A stretch of 64,000 nucleotides of DNA from Solea solea (GCF_958295425.1 NC_081147.1:6221290-6285289); one strand, 5' to 3'; shown: positions 10,208-21,060, numbered from the stretch's first letter. Notes: a model not told the origin generated them from the sequence alone. Made by a program: numbers and translations.

Positions 10208-11810
10208 GTGGTTACATCTTGTCCATCTAATTTTGTGTCTGAGGGCTCCAGTTGCACTCCAGAAGTCTTGCCATTATGCGTAATTATGCGCGCTATGAGG
10301 AAGTCAGACCCTGACGCGTCATCTGATGGCGACAGTGATATATTGTTGGAGGTTCCATCGCTGTCAGAGCTCCCTGTGTCACTGTCACATAGCGAGATGG
10401 TGCAGGAGCAAAGTAATGACCCCTCCTTGAAAGAACAATTTGAGCGTGTCTTGCCGTACTCAGAGATAAGTAGTGCTGCAAATGGATACTTCTTGAATAA
10501 TGGCTTGCTGTTTAGAAAGTGGGTTCCTGTGAGTGAAAACGGTGTGGATGCTGATGTTTTCCAGATGGTTGTCCCAGTTAAAGGTGACATCGAATGCTTG
10601 TATCACACATATATGTTAGTTATGGAGGTCTACTTACATATATTAACATGTTTTCATGATTAAAAACCTCCTAATCGCTGCAAACAAGCCGATCAAAATA
10701 TCTCCTCACTGACGCTGGAAGTGACGTAATAGATAGGCCAGCTCTCAGATACACAGCTCCCCCTCTGGCACGGTGGATGCTCTGCATCTCAGCAGCTACA
10801 ACGAGAGTAGTTCTTCTTCTTCTGCGGTTGAATGTACGCAACCGGATGTGCCCGGACTAGTGCCCGCACCGGGAGGCCCTACGGTGGTGAGGATTTCTGA
10901 TGACGACATCAAATTAAGGAAGTGTCGATCCGCTTCGCAGAGCCCAGGAAAACAATACGACACTATTTTCTCAGCAGTGGCTGAACTGTTTGTTCTGAAA
11001 CTTTAGGGTTTCATAAACGAGGTAATGACGCAGATACACACACAAACGCAGCGTTAATTGGAGCTTCCGGTCTATGTCACCTTCAAATTCCGCCCTCTTG
11101 TCTTGACAGTGGCACATGATGAGTGTGAACACTTTGGTGTGCGCAAAACGTACCTCAACATCCTTAAACACTTCTTTTGGCCGCATGTCAAACGGGATGT
11201 TTCCACATGCGGTATATTAAAACCTGTCATGTGTGTCAGCTCACAGGAAAGCCTAATCAGAAGGTCAAGCCTGCACCACTGCAGCCTATTTAGGTTGTGA
11301 GTGAACCGTTTACACACCTCATTGTGGACTGTGTGGGTCCGTTACCATCTTGCACAGAGTTAGATAGAGACTGGGAGGAGGGGTTGCCATGGCTTCTGTT
11401 GGCCGCTAGGGAGGCAGTACAGGAGAGTACAGGCTTCAGCCCAAATGAGTTGGTCTTTGGACATGCTGTGCGTGGTCCCCTGGCTGTGCTGAAGGGAGAC
11501 TGTGTGGATATGAATCCACCTACTAACCTGGTGAAATATGTGAATGGGTTCAGACATCGTTTGTTTGTGGCCGGTTGCATAGCGAGAGAAAAGCTGGGCC
11601 TGTCCCAGAGGAGAATGAAAGAATTGTATGACCGTCGTACAGAGCGCCATGAGTTCAATCCAGGGGATCAGGTCCTTGCACTTATGCCTATAGTTGGTTC
11701 AGTTTGCAGGTCCGTACACAGTCACTGAGAAAGTCTCTGATTTGAACTATGTTGTTGCAACACCAGGAAGGAGGAAGACTAAGCGTATGGGAGGCTAAAA
11801 AGTTCAGAAT
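10208..11810 (+). pseudogene. Integrase of the Gmr1-like element, placed upstream of RT
   Basis: The segments are: an acidic linker (10310-10440); the N-terminal region leading to the H2C2 zinc-binding domain, split by the TTAA MITE at 10582-11082; a CHVC pair near 11213 in another frame; the core start with DCVGPLPS (first Asp, about 11326); then, after an internal deletion, TGFSPNELVFGHAVRGPL (about 11430) and the GPY/F-type module FAGPYTV (about 11711). The second catalytic Asp region is missing, so no active integrase is possible. The position before RT is unlike most gypsy elements and like Gmr1. Confidence 0.65.
10582..11082 (+). mobile_element. TTAA-target MITE, copy B
   Basis: The left flank is TTAA (10578-10581) and the right flank TCAA (11083-11086), one substitution from a perfect duplication. 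It matches copy A but lacks about 110 bp present at 7057-7170 of copy A (direct junction gacgct/ggaagt). It keeps a 77-codon version of the MDALHLSSYN ORF at 10773-11006. Inserted in the gypsy integrase. Confidence 0.85.
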
Positions 11811-11830
11811 CACTTGGTAACTTAGACAAG

Positions 11831-12222
11831 TTGTTGGCTCACCTGCCAGAGTCCAAGCGTGATGAGCTGTCCGAGTTGGTGCATACATTTTCTTGCTTGT
11901 TTGGTGACATTCCTTCGCAGACTGACTGGATCGAACATGATATCGATGTGAGGGATGCTCGACCGATTAAACAACAGTTTTACCGTATGGCCCCAGGTAA
12001 ACGTGATTATTTGGAGGCGGAGGTCACATACATGCTCCAAAATGATATTGCTGTTCCATCATCGTCCAGTTGGGCATCTCCATGCATTCTAGTGCCAAAA
12101 CAGGATGGAACACCTCGGTTTTGCACCGATTTACGGAAAGTGAATATTGTCACAAAATCTGACTCGTTTCCATTACCATGGATGACTGTATTGATCAGGT
12201 GGGGTCCGCAAAGTTTGTGAGC
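11831..12222 (+). pseudogene. N-terminal reverse transcriptase of the Gmr1-like element (truncated)
   Basis: Motifs in order: VHTFSCLFGDIP, HDIDVRDARPIKQQFYR, WASPCILVPKQDG, RFCTDLRKVN and SDSFPLP, the start of a Ty3/gypsy RT up to the region before the catalytic YxDD. The similarity stops at about 12220, where unrelated AT-rich sequence begins, so palm motifs and RNase H are missing. It follows the integrase directly, which fixes the unusual domain order. Confidence 0.75.
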
Positions 12223-12686
12223 AATGCTAACCATGCCTGCTCTTCAACTTAATAATTTAACCATAATATTTGCACATGATGATCTTTACAGGTCAGTTAC
12301 TCAAGCCAATATGGGGAGGAAAAACTTTCCCTTTTCAATTGAGAGTAAGACATTTTGGGGCATTATATTAATTAAATTGGCATTTAACATAAGCCTACCT
12401 GAAATTATAAAAGTAGACATTTAAAGTTCTCTTTTTTTTTTACATTCTGATTCAGAATTTGTTTAAGTAAAATTAAAGATTTGAGCCTGTAAAACCCCTA
12501 CAATGAATCCAGTATACTTGTCTGCTTTTACTTCCTCTGTGGGTCAAAGCAGTTTAAATCGGTTCGATTAAAAAAAAGATAAGATTGACAACTAATTCTG
12601 CCCAAGAAAAGTGAGTACAAATTCCCTAAATAATTACTTGTTTTTATCTATGTAAAAGGAAAAGGTCATTAATAATTGCTTACTTA

Positions 12687-12726
<40 letters not shown>

Positions 12727-12796
12727 AAAAATAATAATAATAATAATGACAATAACTTAATATTCTGGAGCTGTACAGAAAACATGTACAGTATCA
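12223..12796. repeat. AT-rich spacer with an (ATT)n/(AAT)n microsatellite
   Basis: No gene is seen. A trinucleotide run occupies about 12690-12747: ATT units on the plus strand followed by AAT units, potentially forming a hairpin. Confidence 0.8.
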
Positions 12797-12815
12797 AGTC
12801 ATGTGTTTTGACAGG

Positions 12816-13034
12816 ATGCCAGCAAAGAAGTATCTCATGAAGATCTGTGTCCTCCATGGAAGTGCAGGCTCCACCCTTGAAGGCCCCATCCCTGTCGATG
12901 TGTCCATCATCATCGAGGGAATTGAGGTTCTTGATGATTATAGATCTGTGACAAACGCTAGCCTTCTGCTCATTGGCTTTATCTATGCACTGAACCTAAG
13001 TTACCCACCCAAGATGAAGTACACATTTGAAGTT
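12816..13034 (+). pseudogene. Isolated last-exon copy of a SAM-partner-type gene
   Basis: After an acceptor-like ttttgacag, codons read MPAKKYLMKICVLHG, PVDVSIIIEGIEVLDD, SVTNASLLLIGFIYALNLSYP, then KYTFEV. As I recall the fish SAMD3-like proteins, this is their C-terminal exon, the exon that would follow the donor at 1998 of the minus-strand gene. It lies about 9 kb away in the opposite orientation, so it is more likely a separate copy. A LINE fuses to it in frame at about 13035. Confidence 0.5.
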
Positions 13035-13545
13035 ACCTTTATGTACCTGGGCGTGCATCTCAAGAACGACCTCACCTGGAGCAGCAACACTTCCAGCCTG
13101 GTCCGGAAGGCACACCAGCGCCTGTACTTCCTCAGGAGGCTGAGACGCGCTGGACTAGGAAGGTCAGCCCTTATCACCTTCTACAGATGTGTAGTGGAGA
13201 GTGTCCTGTGCTCCTGCATCACTGTGTGGCACGGCAGCTGCTCTGCAGCAGAGAAGAAGGCTCTGCAGCAGAGAAGAAGGCTCTGTGAAAGCTGCACAGA
13301 GAACTGTGGGCAGCAGCCTCCCCACCACCACGGACATCTTCACCTTCAGATGCAGGAAAAGGGCCACCTGCATCATGAGAGATCCCACCCACCCAGCACA
13401 CACACTGTTCACCCCCCTCCCCTCAGGCAGGAGGCTACAGAGCATCAAGAGCAGGACAACAAGACTGAGGAACAGCTTCTACCCTGGAGCTGTCAGACTC
13501 CTGAACTCTCTGTAGCCCCCATAGCCTTGCTGCCCCCACGGTCTA
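13035..13545 (+). mobile_element. CR1/L2/Rex-type LINE, 3' end of RT ORF
   Basis: Reads FMYLGVHLKNDLTWSSNTSS, AHQRLYFLRRLRRAGLG, ESVLCSCITVWHGSC, then in another frame IFTFRCRKRATCIM, HPAHTLFTPLPSGRRLQS and SFYPGAVRLLNSL plus stop near 13515. This is the thumb/C-terminal end of a fish non-LTR RT. A perfect 20-bp tandem duplication at 13241-13280 causes the frame change. 5'-truncated. The clade is not settled. Confidence 0.75.
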
Positions 13546-13931
13546 AACTGTTTGCACAACCCCCCTCCAGTACTGTACGCCACTTTTGGAAATACTTGGT
13601 GTTATGTTGGCTGGCGAGGTAAAACTTTGGTGCCCTCTTTGCTTTGTTTTGCTAAGCCCACTTTGTACAACTGCATTTTGTATATTATTCTGATGATGTT
13701 CATAAACATGGGGATGTGGAGATATAGCACAGGTGGTAACGGGTGGTTAAAACAAGTAAACCTAAAAGAAAATGCACTTGGTTCCTGGAAATCTATTGCA
13801 CTTTTTGGCAACACCAATATAGGTGCAGAGTTTTCTATGGGAAGCACCAGACTGTATTATGAAAAGCATAATAAAGGTGCTGTTGTTTAAAATATGTTGT
13901 AGTACCCTTATTTTAATGCAATTTTATTGAG
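13546..13931. other. Unassigned stretch
   Basis: It may start with the LINE 3'UTR. No coding, RNA or repeat signature is recognised; a 112-codon open frame (13552-13890) has no recognisable motif. Confidence 0.4.
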
Positions 13932-13935
13932 TTAA

Positions 13936-14560
13936 AGGCCACATAGACCGGAAGCTCCAATTAACGCTGCGTTTGTGTGTGTGTATCTGCGTCATTACCT
14001 CGTTTGTGAAACCCTAAAGTTTCAGAACAACAGTTCAGCCACTGCTGAGAAAATAGTGTTGTATTGTTTTCCTGGGCTCTGCGAAGCGGATTGGCACTTC
14101 CGTAGTTTGATGTCGTCATCAGAAATCCTCACCACTCCTCTCACCACCGTAGCGCCTCCCGGTGCAGGCACTAGTCCGGGCACATCCGGTTGCGTCCATT
14201 CAACCGCAGAAGAAGAAGAACTACTCTAGTTGTAGCTGCTGAGATGCAGAGCATCCACCGTGCCAGAGGGGGAGCTGTGTATCTGAGAGCTGGCCTATCT
14301 ATTACGTCACTTCCAGGTACCTGGCCAATCACAGGACAGTGGGAAAGCTCTTGTTGGCTGGCCAATCACAACACAGTCCACGTTCTGGGGGTGTGATTTT
14401 GGTCTAAAACAGCGCGGCTGACGAGAGAGTCAGTGAGGAGATATTTTGATCGGCTCGTTTGCAGCGATTAGGAAGATTTTAACCACGAAAACAAGTTAAT
14501 ATATGTAAGTAGACCTCCATAACTAACATATATGTGTGATACAAGAATTCTATGTTGCCT
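13936..14560 (-). mobile_element. TTAA-target MITE, copy C
   Basis: Flanked by TTAA at 13932-13935 and 14561-14564, so the target duplication is perfect. It is full length (625 bp) and inverted relative to copies A and B. The MDALHLSSYN ORF is stopped after its tenth codon by a TAG, unlike in the other three copies. Termini are AGGCCACATAGA and AGGCAACATAGA. Confidence 0.85.
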
Positions 14561-14627
14561 TTAAAAAAGGCACATGAAACAAATGCTTATTAGAACAGTG
14601 GTGTTCATAAAATTGTCATACCTCAAG

Positions 14628-15586
14628 CCTTCTGGAGTCCAGTGAAACTGTCTCCTCATCTGCAGAAGTGAATTCTGCAGCTGCAGCTGTGTCTTCCCCC
14701 TGCAATATACATACACGTATTGAGCGAACTTGAATTAAGATTTCACAGGACATACCAAGACAATGTATTAACCGGATCATCTTCTGGTGGCTCCAGAAGT
14801 GTAAGTGTGTTCCCAGACACTGCAAGGAAATTCAAAGTCACACAGTATAATATATTTATTTGATTGTGTTCCATGTGCAGTAGTACTGCAATATGTACCT
14901 TGTATGAAGCGGACAGTTTCTGTGGCTGGTCTGTTACTGTCCCTCCCTGGATCCCCTCCATCACTGGCCTCCCTTTATTTAAATGGAGTGCCAGCTCCTC
15001 CGCTGGGGTCATATCTTGGCTTGGTGGGCTGCCCCCGTGCCAGTTCTGGGCTTTTTTTTTTGACTGCTACAATCATACAGACATTCAACATATCAGCAGA
15101 CAACTAATCTATTCACCTCATTTGTTCACTGTTATCCACTTTAAAGTCACTTACCAGCCTGCAAAATGTTCTTATATTTAATTTTAACTTGCTGCCAGGT
15201 CCTTTTATGGCCAGACAAGTTTGTTCTTTATGAAGGATAGAAAGATGAAATAGATAAAAACATATCATGAGAAAAATAGATTAAATGACACACATTGTGG
15301 ATAATTGTTTGCACTTAATCATACTCTACATTTCCTGAGTAACTTGAAAAGTCACTCCTTCCGTTAAATGTAGCCTAATTATGACAGTTCCAGTGGAGCA
15401 CTGTTTATTAACAGTTTTGGACTACTTACGCATTAAGCCGGTCCGCTACTGCCAGGCTTTCTCACATTCTTTAATTATGGCATTAGTATTGCCTTTTTTT
15501 CTTATGGACTCTTTCACCTCTTCATAGAAGTCCATCAGGAGCTTTTGTTCAACGGCCGTGAAGCATGACGCATGACTTTTATCCAT
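14628..15586 (-). pseudogene. Harbinger-associated Myb/SANT-like DNA-binding protein, five exons
   Basis: Exon 1 (15586 to about 15435) encodes CFTAVEQKLLMDFYEEVKES and ends at GCG/GTAAGT. Exon 2 (about 15230-15157) has KRTWQQVKIKYKNILQAG. Exon 3 (about 15052-14904) has MTPAEELALHLNKGRPVMEG. Exon 4 (about 14820-14768) has SGNTLTLLEPPEDDP. Exon 5 (about 14700-14628) has GEDTAAAAEF and SLDSRRLEV plus stop. The Myb/SANT trihelix followed by a TPAEELAL box is the layout of the accessory protein of fish PIF/Harbinger transposons, which helps the transposase bind DNA and enter the nucleus. A deletion of about 4 nt after AW-Q in exon 1 shifts the frame. No DDE transposase lies nearby. Confidence 0.65.
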
Positions 15587-15589
15587 GTT

Positions 15590-16300
15590 CTCATCTTTGA
15601 TTCTGTGAGCGATTGCGAGGTCTATTTAAGTATGCCGTGAACACACACTTATCCCACCTGAATTAACATAGCCGCGCCTTTTCATCCTGGTTCGGCAAAC
15701 ATGCAACCAATTAAGCCAGGATGTGTGGAGCAGACTAGGTCAAGCCGCGCTTGCTCAGTTATCCTGGATTTCTTTATTCTAGTTTTGTGCAATACCCCCC
15801 ATGAACCAACAGCAAAATAACAAAAACAAAACAACAATAAAACACAAACAACATACTAAGCCTCTACAAAAAACAAAAAGGTAAAAGAAGAGTTGGGGGA
15901 CATATAAGATGTTGGGGAACAAGAAAGGAGGAGAGAAAACGACTGAAGGAGAGTGCAGGAAGCAGAGAAGAGGGCAATATGAGGAGCAATGACATGGGAT
16001 GGAGGGAATAGTGAAAGTGATTGAATACTTTACCTCAGGGACTTTACACTGGATACGATACAGTAGGTTGAGAGTCAAGTCTGATAGGACAAATGAGTAA
16101 AATGACAGCTGAGGGAACAAGAGACAGCCGGTGTCCACAGTTTGACATATGTGAACACTATATGTGGTTGGACTGAGAGCACTTTGTTGACAGTTCACCA
16201 AAGAAAAAGCCTTCCAGAAAAAGCAATGTTTTTTTAAAGATATAAATCTCTAACAATTAATTAAAGAAAAAAAAATTGTCATCCATCCATCCATCCAGTT
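15590..16300. other. Stretch without a recognisable gene
   Basis: A 140-codon antisense open frame (15779-16201) is Ser/Leu/Phe-rich with no motif and is probably chance. A short (CATC)n run lies at 16280-16297. The region 15600-15780 may include the terminal part of the Harbinger element, but I could not define an inverted repeat. Confidence 0.4.
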
Positions 16301-16329
16301 AACAGACGTGACTTTACATACTGTTGTAC

Positions 16330-16720
16330 GTTTGCCCTTTGGTCAGCGGGCAGCAACTGGTTGAATTTCGGGCACAGGAATGTTGTGGCTTTGTGGAGTG
16401 GTGCGCAAAACCGGTGTGCATGCGTTGACGCATGGCTGCCAGCTGTGCAGTATTGTTGGCATTTTGCTGGCATTTTGCCCATAGCAGCACAAGATGCAGA
16501 GTGGGATATTTGTCCCCCTCCAGTTCACGCTGAGCATCATATACCCAGCAAACATATGCCCATGTGGGGCCCCCATACTGTCGTGAAATGCGGGCCCCAT
16601 GCCGGTTTGGTTTGGGCTGCCCACAGTTAGCAGAGTGTGCCTTAAGTGGGGCCCATTGTGGGCCTGCAGCAAGCCCCACTTTGGGCTGGGTGTGGGCATA
16701 GTGTGGGGCATGTTGTTATA
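16330..16720. repeat. GGGCCC-rich dispersed repeat
   Basis: Multiple variants of tgggcccca / gtggggccc recur at 16550-16700. This G/C-rich composition with self-complementary GGGCCC words is typical of a common fish dispersed repeat, but no ends or duplication are visible. Confidence 0.45.
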
Positions 16721-16751
16721 GAAGTTTACTGGTGGGATTTAGTTTATTAAT

Positions 16752-16885
16752 TGAACATAATTGAACATTATTGAACATTATAAACATTATAAACATTATT
16801 GAACACTATTGAGCATTATTGAACATTACTGAACATTATTGAACATCATTGAATATCACTGAATATTATTGAACATCATTAACAT
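16752..16885. repeat. Degenerate minisatellite of ttgaacatta units
   Basis: About a dozen diverged copies of a 9-11 bp unit (ttgaacatta and variants) run in tandem just before the truncated L2 copy. Confidence 0.8.
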
Positions 16886-16971
16886 GAAAAACCAAATCAA
16901 CCAAATCAACAACAAAGATCCTGAAACCATCAAAAACAAAAATTAAATTGCAAAAAAGAATTTTTCATAAA

Positions 16972-17960
16972 TTGAAGACCAGTTGAGCTGCTGCATTCTG
17001 GATGAGCTGCAGAGGTCGTATGGCACACGCAGGGAGACCAGCCAGGAGGGAGTTGCAGTAGTCCAAGCGTGAGATGACAAGAGCCTGGACCAGAACCTGT
17101 GCCACCTTCTGGGTTAGAAGAGGCCGTATCCTTCTGATGTTGTGCAACATGTATCTGCAAGATCGAGCTGTTGCAGCAATGTTGGCAGTGAGGGAGCGAT
17201 GGTCATCCAGTGTCACACCCAGGTTCCTTGCAGTATGAGAAGGAGCTACCACAGAGTTGTTGAGGGTGATGGTCAGGTCTGTGGTGGGAGAGCCCTTTCC
17301 TGGGAGAAAAAGAAACTTAGTCTTGTCGAGATTGAGTTTCAGGTGATGGTCAGACATCCACTGAGAGATGTCGGTCAGACAAGCGGAGATCCGTTCTGCT
17401 ACATGTGTGTCGGAGCTGGGAAAAGAGAGAATGAGTTGGGTGTCATCGGCGTAGCTGTGATAGGAAAAACCATGAGAGAGAATAACAGAACCAAGAGAGT
17501 TGGTGTATAGAGAGAAGAGGAGAGGGCCCAAGACAGAACCCTGAGGGACCCCAGTAGTTAGGACAGGGTTCCGACACAGATCCTCTCCAGATTACTCTGT
17601 ATGTTCGGTTTTGAAGATAGGATGAGAGTAGGGTAAGTGCAGAGCCTGAGACACCTAGTTCTTGAAGGGAGGAAATAAGGATCTGGTGGTTAACTGTGTC
17701 AAACGCTGCAGAAAGGTCCAAGAGGATGAGCACAGAGGAGAGAGAGGCAGCCCTGGCAGTGTGGAGTTGCTCAGTGACAGCAAGAAGTGCAGTTTCGGTT
17801 GAGTGACCTGCCTTAAAACCAGACTGATGAGGATCAATCGAATGTCATCTCCTTTTTTTGTGAAGTAGTTGACCAAGTGAATTGGTAGAAGGGAGGAGGG
17901 GGGAGGGGGAGTGGGGGGGTCAAGGAGGTTAGAGAAGATCGAGAAAGGTTTTTGGGGTTA
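16972..17960 (-). mobile_element. L2-clade LINE, internally deleted and 3'-truncated copy
   Basis: The minus strand reads LILLDLSAAFDTVNH (first RT Asp), [24 protein letters not shown] (catalytic ADD), [17 protein letters not shown] and [22 protein letters not shown], a clear L2-type RT palm. It is very close to the longer copy at 49918-52400 but lacks a segment equal to about 51215-51620 of that copy (junction near 17837) and stops at 16972. A short deletion near 17570 also breaks the frame. Confidence 0.85.
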
Positions 17961-17974
17961 GAGAAAGAGGACTG

Positions 17975-18085
17975 AAATACCAAAACAAATTTAAAAAAGT
18001 TAAAACAAATTTACATTTTCCAAAACAAATTTACAAATTGCGAAAGACTTTTACAAATCCTGAAACAAATTTACAAAAGCCACAG
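17975..18085. repeat. Short tandem array of aaaacaaatttacaaa units
   Basis: About five imperfect copies of an 18-24 bp unit containing aaacaaattta(caaa) lie directly 5' of the next repeat fragment. Confidence 0.65.
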
Positions 18086-18109
18086 TCCTTACGGAAAGGG
18101 AATGTCCCA

Positions 18110-18500
18110 ATTGCTGCAAGTGACCCGGAAATGATACTGTGAGCGCTCAGTTAGTGACTTATGTGTGTCGTAAGAATGGATACTTGTGACAGAGTGAGGT
18201 TTTGTCGTGGATGTATTATAAGAACTGGATAGAGCACCGCCCCTTTGGCTCCGTTCATTCCTATAGAGTTGCTCTCCCAGCACATATGCCAAAAAAATTG
18301 TGCAGACTCATGATCATATTATTGAGTTTGCCAGACCACGTGACCAACACACATTGCATTCTGGGGGGTAAAGGCAAAATGCCAGTAGTCCGGCTGTTCT
18401 TCTTTGTTTAGCTGCTGGAACAATAACAACGTGTTAAAAGTAGTTTTATAACTCTAGATTATTTCACTCTAATTCATATGTTCATCACACAAACTGGCAG
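18110..18500 (+). repeat. Fragment of a dispersed repeat sharing a word with 30930-30956
   Basis: The sequence around 18415-18440 (ggaacaataacaacgtgtta...) recurs almost exactly at 30930-30956, preceded in both by an actcatga...attatt stretch. I take both as remnants of one dispersed element; no ends are visible. No coding signal was confirmed. Confidence 0.45.
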
Positions 18501-18523
18501 AGAGGAACCTTTCCTCAGTCTGG

Positions 18524-19245
18524 TCTGGCATGAAAGCTATAGCAGGCATTCAGCAAAACAGAAATGCCAGTATCGCCATGGATGGCTTTAGGTCAGACGA
18601 TGAATTCGCCAATGCCCTCAATTACTTCTACCTGAGGTTTGATCAGTCTGACTTCAGAGAGGAAACTGAGAGTCTGAGGAATCAACTTAAAGATGACCAG
18701 CATTTAATCATAGAGCCAAGGGAAGTGGAAAAGTCATTTCTCTCTTTTAAATTAAATAAAAGACCTGGCCCTGATAAAATTAGTGGCATTTTACTCAAGT
18801 CCTGTGCAAGGCAGTTGAGTTCCATCTTTCACTTTCCTTAAAGGAACAAACTGTACCTAATGTGTGGAAGCAGGCAGTAATTATCCCGGTTCCTAAAGTG
18901 AGCAGACCTAAAAACCTTACTGATTTTCGGCCTGAAAAACTTGTTAAGTTAGAGCTGGCAAGGCAAACAGAGCAGGCTCTCGATCCCATGCAATTTGCCT
19001 ACAGAGCACACAGGGGAGTTAAAGATGCTGTTATCACCCTGCTTTATTTTTTACTCAAACATCTAGAAGGGAATAAAACCCATGCTAGACTGTCTTTTAT
19101 TGATTTTTCCTCAGCTTTTAGTTCCATCCAACCCCACATTTTAGCCACCAGACTGACCGACCACTTTCAGCTGAGCCTAAACTTGGTTGGATGGATTTTA
19201 GATTTTTTAACAAATAAAACACCGTCATCTGCCCCGTGTTCATGA
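18524..19245 (+). mobile_element. CR1/Rex-like LINE, N-terminal half of RT
   Basis: Frames at 18530-18841 and 18862-19245 carry ALNYFYLRFD, NKRPGPDKISGILLKSCA, VWKQAVIIPVPKVSRPKNL, DFRP, ALDPMQFAYRAHRGVKDA, LSFIDFSSAFSSIQPHILA (first catalytic Asp in FIDFSSAF) and VGWILDFLTN. These are RT blocks 0 to 3; the palm ADD region is missing because the copy ends at about 19240. A segment is deleted between DFRPEKL and the TEQALDP block. It is a dead fragment; the clade assignment is tentative. Confidence 0.75.
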
Positions 19246-19249
19246 TGTC

Positions 19250-19690
19250 AGTATGAATCCACACAGCAGCTCGTTAATACATTGATAATAAGTTTGAAAA
19301 TAAATTGCAATGAACGACGAATAAATAACTAAAACCTGTTTTGTCGTACGCTCGTACACCGCTGTGACGTCACTCTGATATATGTGTTAGAGTTCTCAAC
19401 GAGTTGGGCTGGCCCAACAAACCCGGAAAAATCTGCGAATGAGGCGTCTCGGGTCGGGCCTCAGGCTTCCTTTTTTCCGCTCATAAAACACATTTTGTGC
19501 AGTTTGTAAATTATATGTTGTATGTTGTTAATCATTGCTGTTCACGTGTGGTGAACAGCAACACGTGTGGTGGGACAGTGTGGGCAGGGCACACCCACAC
19601 TAATCCATTTGGGATTAAAAGGGCAAAACCATGCAGGGCGTGCCCTTTAGCGCCCCATGTGGATTTTGAATTGAAGAATATGAATATGTT
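19250..19690. other. Unassigned spacer
   Basis: No gene is seen. It contains a short inverted word (cacgtgtggtgaacagcaacacgtgtggtg at 19542-19571 is a direct repeat of cacgtgtggtg) and GC-richer patches near 19400-19460. Confidence 0.4.
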
Positions 19691-20208
19691 TTATTTTGAC
19701 ATCTCTCCTTCCTCTTGTTTCAGATAGCTTGCCCTTCCCCTGTAGGTTTCCCGCCAGTCTGATTATCTTCCCCGCCCTGATTGTTTCCACCTGTTCCCCA
19801 TTACTTTGAGTTTATAGTCTGTGCTTCCCTCTGCCAGTCCGTCTTGTTTGCCATGCCAGAGAACCCACACCAATCCATGCCACATAAATTGTTTGTCAGG
19901 TTTTTGTATTTCTTAGTTGCTACTTTGTCTTGCCTTTTTGATCCTTCAGAGTTTTTCCTCGTGAAGAGTGATTTTGATTTGACACTTTGCCTAAACCTTT
20001 TTGTCTCCTCCCAGTTAGTGATTATAATTTGTTATTTTGCCTTTTTGCTTATCTAGTGATTCCTCGATAGAGTGATTTTTTTTATTGTTGTTACTTTTCC
20101 TCCTTTGAGAGTCATTATTGTTTGATACTTTGTGCATTAAATTTGGATACTTTTGGAAGTTGTCTCTGAGTTGTGCTATTGGGTTCAAGTCCTTGTTCGG
20201 TCGTGACA
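19690..20208 (+). mobile_element. 5' LTR of a chromodomain gypsy element
   Basis: The last 210 bp (19997-20208) match the 3' LTR at 24030-24243 almost base for base and both end TCGTGACA. The 5' border is uncertain because the 3' LTR is internally deleted; 19690 is a guess. A putative ATTAAA poly(A) signal lies at 20137-20142. Confidence 0.65.
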
Positions 20209-20224
20209 TTACGAACTGGCTAGT

Positions 20225-20705
20225 ATGAACACAGCCGACTCAGAACAACTGACCACGGTAGTTCGCTCCCAGAACACCCATCTGACTCAGCAGGAGGAGC
20301 ACATGGCCTCTCTGCACAGTGGTGTGACGGGGATGCCTAAAAGTCAGGAGGAGTTCAAAGCCTCTATAACAATCCAAGTTAACCTCCTGGCAAACCAAGT
20401 ACATCAAGTCCTTGCTCACCTCACCAGGGATCCCTCTTCCTCAGACACTACGACCACACCATCTCCAGCGAATGTTGGAGCTTCATCGATCTCAGCTCCC
20501 CGTGCCACGGCTCTTCGACTTTCCTCCCCCAGAAAAGTTCTCCGGTGAGTCAGGAGGATGTCGGGCGTTTATCGTAGACTGTGACAGGTGCTTCTATTGC
20601 GGACACACTGCTAGCAGTGTGTCCGGCAAAAGGAACAGGCTCGCCAGTCGACGGGGGTACTGGGGAGACGTTTCTCCTCCACGGAATTCCCTCCTCGAGC
20701 TTTAA
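20225..20705 (+). pseudogene. gag of the chromodomain gypsy element, internally deleted
   Basis: The ATG at 20225 follows the LTR by 16 nt. The first frame (to 20548) gives a coiled N-terminal part (VRSQNTHLTQQEEHM) and then, one frame over, PPPEKFSGESGGCRAF. This is followed at once by a zinc-knuckle remnant CFYCG. In complete members of this group more than 150 residues of capsid separate these blocks, so the capsid core has been deleted. It cannot form particles. Confidence 0.65.
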
Positions 20706-20754
20706 CCCAGACTAAGGTGAGGCATCACGACACCACACTTAGTTTGGAGACTCA

Positions 20755-21060
20755 TTGACTCGGGGGGCTGATGAAAGTCTCATGGACTGTGATTTTGCCA
20801 TGAGACTCAAGCTAAAGACAGAACAATTATCTCAGCCTATAGAGGCCAGCACTCTCGATGGGAGTCTGATTTTTTTGAGTGACACACAAGACTGAACTGC
20901 TCACAGTTATCATTGATAACCACTATGAACTTATGCAATTTCATTTATATAATTCTACCCAGTATCCTCTCATTTTGGGTTTTCCTTGGCTGAAGAAACA
21001 TAACCCACACATTGACTGGAGTACTGGGAGGGTCTTGACCTGGGCAGAAGAATGTAAAAC
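20755..21060 (+). pseudogene. Aspartic protease of the chromodomain gypsy element
   Basis: It starts near the active-site region with the GADES remnant (about 20763), followed by DCDFAMRLKL and then [35 protein letters not shown]. The LGFPWL...DW block is the protease C-terminus and RT linker seen across vertebrate chromoviruses. One frame change near 20880 interrupts it. Confidence 0.7.

Noticed and set aside
15779..16201. 140-codon minus-strand open frame with a hydrophobic profile
   Set aside because: Hydrophobicity results from a purine-rich plus strand; no start context, partner exon or motif.
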